Below the pieces are notes generated by a model. The model made no database searches, had not been told where the DNA came from, and worked only from the letters and a program-made list of their open reading frames with translations. The translations under genes and the position numbers were made by a program. Shown piece after piece: positions 62,046 through 64,000 of a stretch of DNA of 64,000 bases. The stretch is from positions 310,001 to 374,000 of the forward strand of contig NZ_JHYF01000002.1 of NCBI RefSeq assembly GCF_000621485.1, written 5' to 3'. Numbering within the stretch: position 1 is the stretch's first letter; every line of letters begins with the position of its first letter. Source of the stretch: Alkaliphilus transvaalensis ATCC 700919. Its GTDB lineage: Bacteria > Bacillota > Clostridia > Peptostreptococcales > Natronincolaceae.

Positions 62046-63314
62046 ATGGAAAACACAATAAAGGAGTCAATGAAGATCCTTCCGTTAAAGGAGCAATATA
62101 TAATAATGGAAACTTGGCTAAAGGAAAGGTTAGATAACCTTTTACCTAGCTTAATGAAACGAGAAGGAATAGACATGTGGATCATCCTAGCAAGGGAATA
62201 CAATGAAGACCCTATTTTTCTATCCTTAATACCTCCCCTACAAAGAACAGCCTCAAGGCTATCCTGCTTAATGTTTTATCTAGATAGTAAAGGTGAGTTA
62301 GAATGCTTAAACCTTGGTAGACCTAGCCCCTATCTTTTAAAGTTCTATTGTCAAAAATGGGATAGTAAACAGGAAAATCAATGGGACTGTATTAAAAGAT
62401 TAGTAGAAGAAAAGAACCCCAATAAAATTGCTATTAATGTGTCCCAAAACTTTGCTTTAGCCGATGGACTAACAAAGGGGCTTTTTGATGAACTTGTAAA
62501 GGTGTTGGGAGAAAAAAATACATCGAAATTAGTTAGTGCTGAAAAACTCTGTATCGGTTGGCTAGAAACCAGAACAGAGTCAGAAATAGAAATGTATCGT
62601 CAGATTTATCATGTGGCGATACGAATAATTGAAGAGGCTTTTTCGAATAAAGTAATAGAAGTGGGAAGAACAACAACAAGAGAAGTAGAATGGTGGATGA
62701 TGGAGAGGATTAATGATTTAGGACTGAAGAGTTGGTTTACTCCAACAGTAGACCTGCAACGGAGGGGTGAAAATGATTCTAGACTATCTAATCAGGTCAT
62801 TTTAGAGGGGGACCTACTCCATTGTGATGTGGGCTTAGAATATTTAGGACTAAGCACCGACACCCAAAGGCTGGCCTATGTTTTAAAGGCAGATGAAAAG
62901 GATGTTCCACAAGGGCTACAAAAGGCTTTAACTAATTGTAATCAATTTCAAGATATTGTAGCAAGCAATTTCACAGTAGGGAAAACGGGAAATCAGATTC
63001 TATTAGAATCTTTGCAGGAAGCACAAGAAAAGAATATTAAAGCCATGCTCTACACCCATCCAATAGGCACCCACGGCCACGGTATTGGCCCCACTATTGG
63101 TTTATGGGATCAACAACATGAAGTACCTATATGGGGAGATTATCCTCTATACCATAATACCTGCTATGCCCTAGAGTTAAATACAGCAGTAAATGTTCCA
63201 GAATGGGGCTATCAAGAAGTGTATGTCTATTTGGAAGAGACAGTAGCTTTTACAGAAGAAGGGATAATTTACTTATCAGAAGGTAGGGATCAGATTATCG
63301 AAATACGTAATTGA
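62046..63314 (+). CDS. M24 family metallopeptidase (Xaa-Pro aminopeptidase-like)
   Basis: 422 residues after AAGGGGGG. An N-terminal creatinase-like domain (REGIDMWIILAREYNEDP) and a C-terminal pita-bread domain. The five expected metal ligands can be placed: Asp in LLHCDVGLEYLG, Asp in LSTDTQR, His in GTHGHGIG, Glu in ALELNTAV and Glu in YLEETVAF. It probably trims peptides with an N-terminal Xaa-Pro bond or is a related hydrolase. Confidence 0.88.
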   Translation: MENTIKESMKILPLKEQYIIMETWLKERLDNLLPSLMKREGIDMWIILAREYNEDPIFLSLIPPLQRTASRLSCLMFYLDSKGELECLNLGRPSPYLLKFYCQKWDSKQENQWDCIKRLVEEKNPNKIAINVSQNFALADGLTKGLFDELVKVLGEKNTSKLVSAEKLCIGWLETRTESEIEMYRQIYHVAIRIIEEAFSNKVIEVGRTTTREVEWWMMERINDLGLKSWFTPTVDLQRRGENDSRLSNQVILEGDLLHCDVGLEYLGLSTDTQRLAYVLKADEKDVPQGLQKALTNCNQFQDIVASNFTVGKTGNQILLESLQEAQEKNIKAMLYTHPIGTHGHGIGPTIGLWDQQHEVPIWGDYPLYHNTCYALELNTAVNVPEWGYQEVYVYLEETVAFTEEGIIYLSEGRDQIIEIRN

Positions 63315-63461
63315 AGATAAAACATTACTATTTCTGAAATTTAATCTATTTATGTTATGACTGTTAAAAGATTAATTAATTTGACAATTCCCCAATATTT
63401 CATTACTATTTTATTTGATGTCTAAATACATAATAAAGTAGAGTTTAGAAAGGGGACTAAT

Positions 63462-63716
63462 ATGTATTCTTATACAACTAGTGGGGTTTGCGCAAAGCAA
63501 ATTAGCTTTAATATTGAAAATGGAGCAGTAAAGAATGTTTATTTTCATGGAGGATGTCCGGGCAATTTAATAGGAGTTAGTCAATTAATAGAAGGTATGA
63601 AGGTTGAAGAGGCGATAGAAAAGTTAAAGGGAATTACCTGTGGTGGTAAACAAACCTCCTGCCCAGATCAACTTTCCATAGCTTTAGAAGAAAGCTTAAA
63701 AAGATTAGCTGGATAA
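63462..63716 (+). CDS. TSCPD domain-containing protein (TIGR03905 type)
   Basis: 84 residues from ATG 63462 after AAAGGGGA. It contains YTTSGVCAKQISF, the conserved FHGGCPGNLIGVS core and the name motif TSCPDQLSIALEE. The same domain occurs at the C-terminus of some B12-dependent ribonucleotide reductases, where Cys pairs serve in reduction or metal binding. As a free protein its role is unknown. Terminator follows. Confidence 0.9.
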   Translation: MYSYTTSGVCAKQISFNIENGAVKNVYFHGGCPGNLIGVSQLIEGMKVEEAIEKLKGITCGGKQTSCPDQLSIALEESLKRLAG

Positions 63717-63720
63717 ATAA

Positions 63721-63748
63721 AAATGCCCAAATTAAGGGCATTTTTTTA
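63721..63748 (+). terminator. Terminator after the TSCPD gene
   Basis: AAATGCCC / GGGCATTT stem with a seven-base loop and a T run. Confidence 0.9.
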
Positions 63749-63971
63749 TTTAAATCTTCCGAAGGAAGACTTTGATCATATAAAAATGATACTTTTTATA
63801 CTTTTCCATTATCCTTAAAGAGTTTTTTAAAATTATAGATTTTATTAATACAATTCCTTCCTCCTATAGATACATTCAATTTCTAAGCTAAAAACATCTA
63901 TGTTATATTTAATATGTGAAAAAAATGTTTAAGTCTACTAACTGCTTTTTAATTAAAGGGAGGACGAAGTA

Positions 63972-64000
63972 ATGAAGAAGGAAATTAATATTACTAAAAT
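63972..64000 (+). CDS. Start of a gene truncated by the window edge
   Basis: ATG 63972 follows AAAGGGAGG at a good distance and begins MKKEINITK. Only nine codons are visible, so no function can be given. Confidence 0.5.

Overview
The window looks like a chromosomal segment of a low-GC, spore-forming, anaerobic member of the Clostridia, most like Alkaliphilus. The evidence is strongly AT-biased codon use, A/G-rich Shine-Dalgarno sites, several TTG and GTG starts, and a full set of sporulation genes (spoVD, spoIIGA, sigE, sigG, spoIIP, spoIVA, ylmC, a YhcN/YlaJ-type lipoprotein). An arsenic operon with two half-size arsA genes, as known for Alkaliphilus metalliredigens, points the same way. 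The species is an inference. Almost every gene is on the + strand; ychF, a small ORF upstream of it and a vanZ-like gene are on the - strand.

Layout. 1-1931: the 3' end of one oligopeptide ABC transporter operon (truncated ATPase, second ATPase, small membrane protein). 2125-7808: a complete second peptide transporter (binding lipoprotein, two permeases, two ATPases) with its own promoter, a hairpin leader, an intercistronic hairpin and a terminator. 7998-18452: housekeeping and small genes (PduO-type cobalamin adenosyltransferase, hpt, YkuS-like protein, a membrane protein with a degenerate Mrr-like domain, pduL, ychF, sporulation lipoprotein, yfmF/yfmH, lgt, a Spo0E-like phosphatase). 18705-36224: the division and cell wall (dcw) cluster in the order mraZ-rsmH-ftsL-spoVD / murE-murF-mraY-murD-ftsW-murG / murA-ftsQ-two DUF881 genes-sbp-ftsZ. 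36335-39105: the mother-cell and forespore sigma block spoIIGA-sigE-sigG. 39364-43790: ylmC, nrdR, pgeF and a PhoB/PhoR-like two-component system. 43888-47843: a DUF1614 protein, spoIIP, a YIEGIA-family protein with its small partner, and two DUF3189 paralogues. 47980-54176: DUF512 protein, der, plsY, gpsA, spoIVA. 54219-55089: tandem repeat, a lone tRNA-Pro(GGG) and an inverted-repeat element. 55126-59818: arsenic resistance operon. 59851-64000: vanZ-like gene, a Nudix hydrolase, an unrecognised membrane-anchored protein, an M24 peptidase-fold protein, a TSCPD-domain protein, and the first codons of a truncated gene.

The main hidden gene is in the ars operon. An ORF beginning at the arsR stop (55562-55843) has an in-frame TGA followed by a Cys codon and then a perfect 7-bp stem-loop. 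It reads as a 93-residue selenoprotein with a Sec-Cys pair, which standard gene calling would miss or truncate. Other points of interest are 10-bp-phased MraZ-type boxes abutting mraZ, a long inverted repeat that sequesters the murA ribosome binding site, a spoIIG-like promoter with an over-long spacer and a Spo0A-like box, and a compact spoIIP-linked group of poorly characterised genes. No rRNA, CRISPR array, prophage or insertion sequence was recognised.
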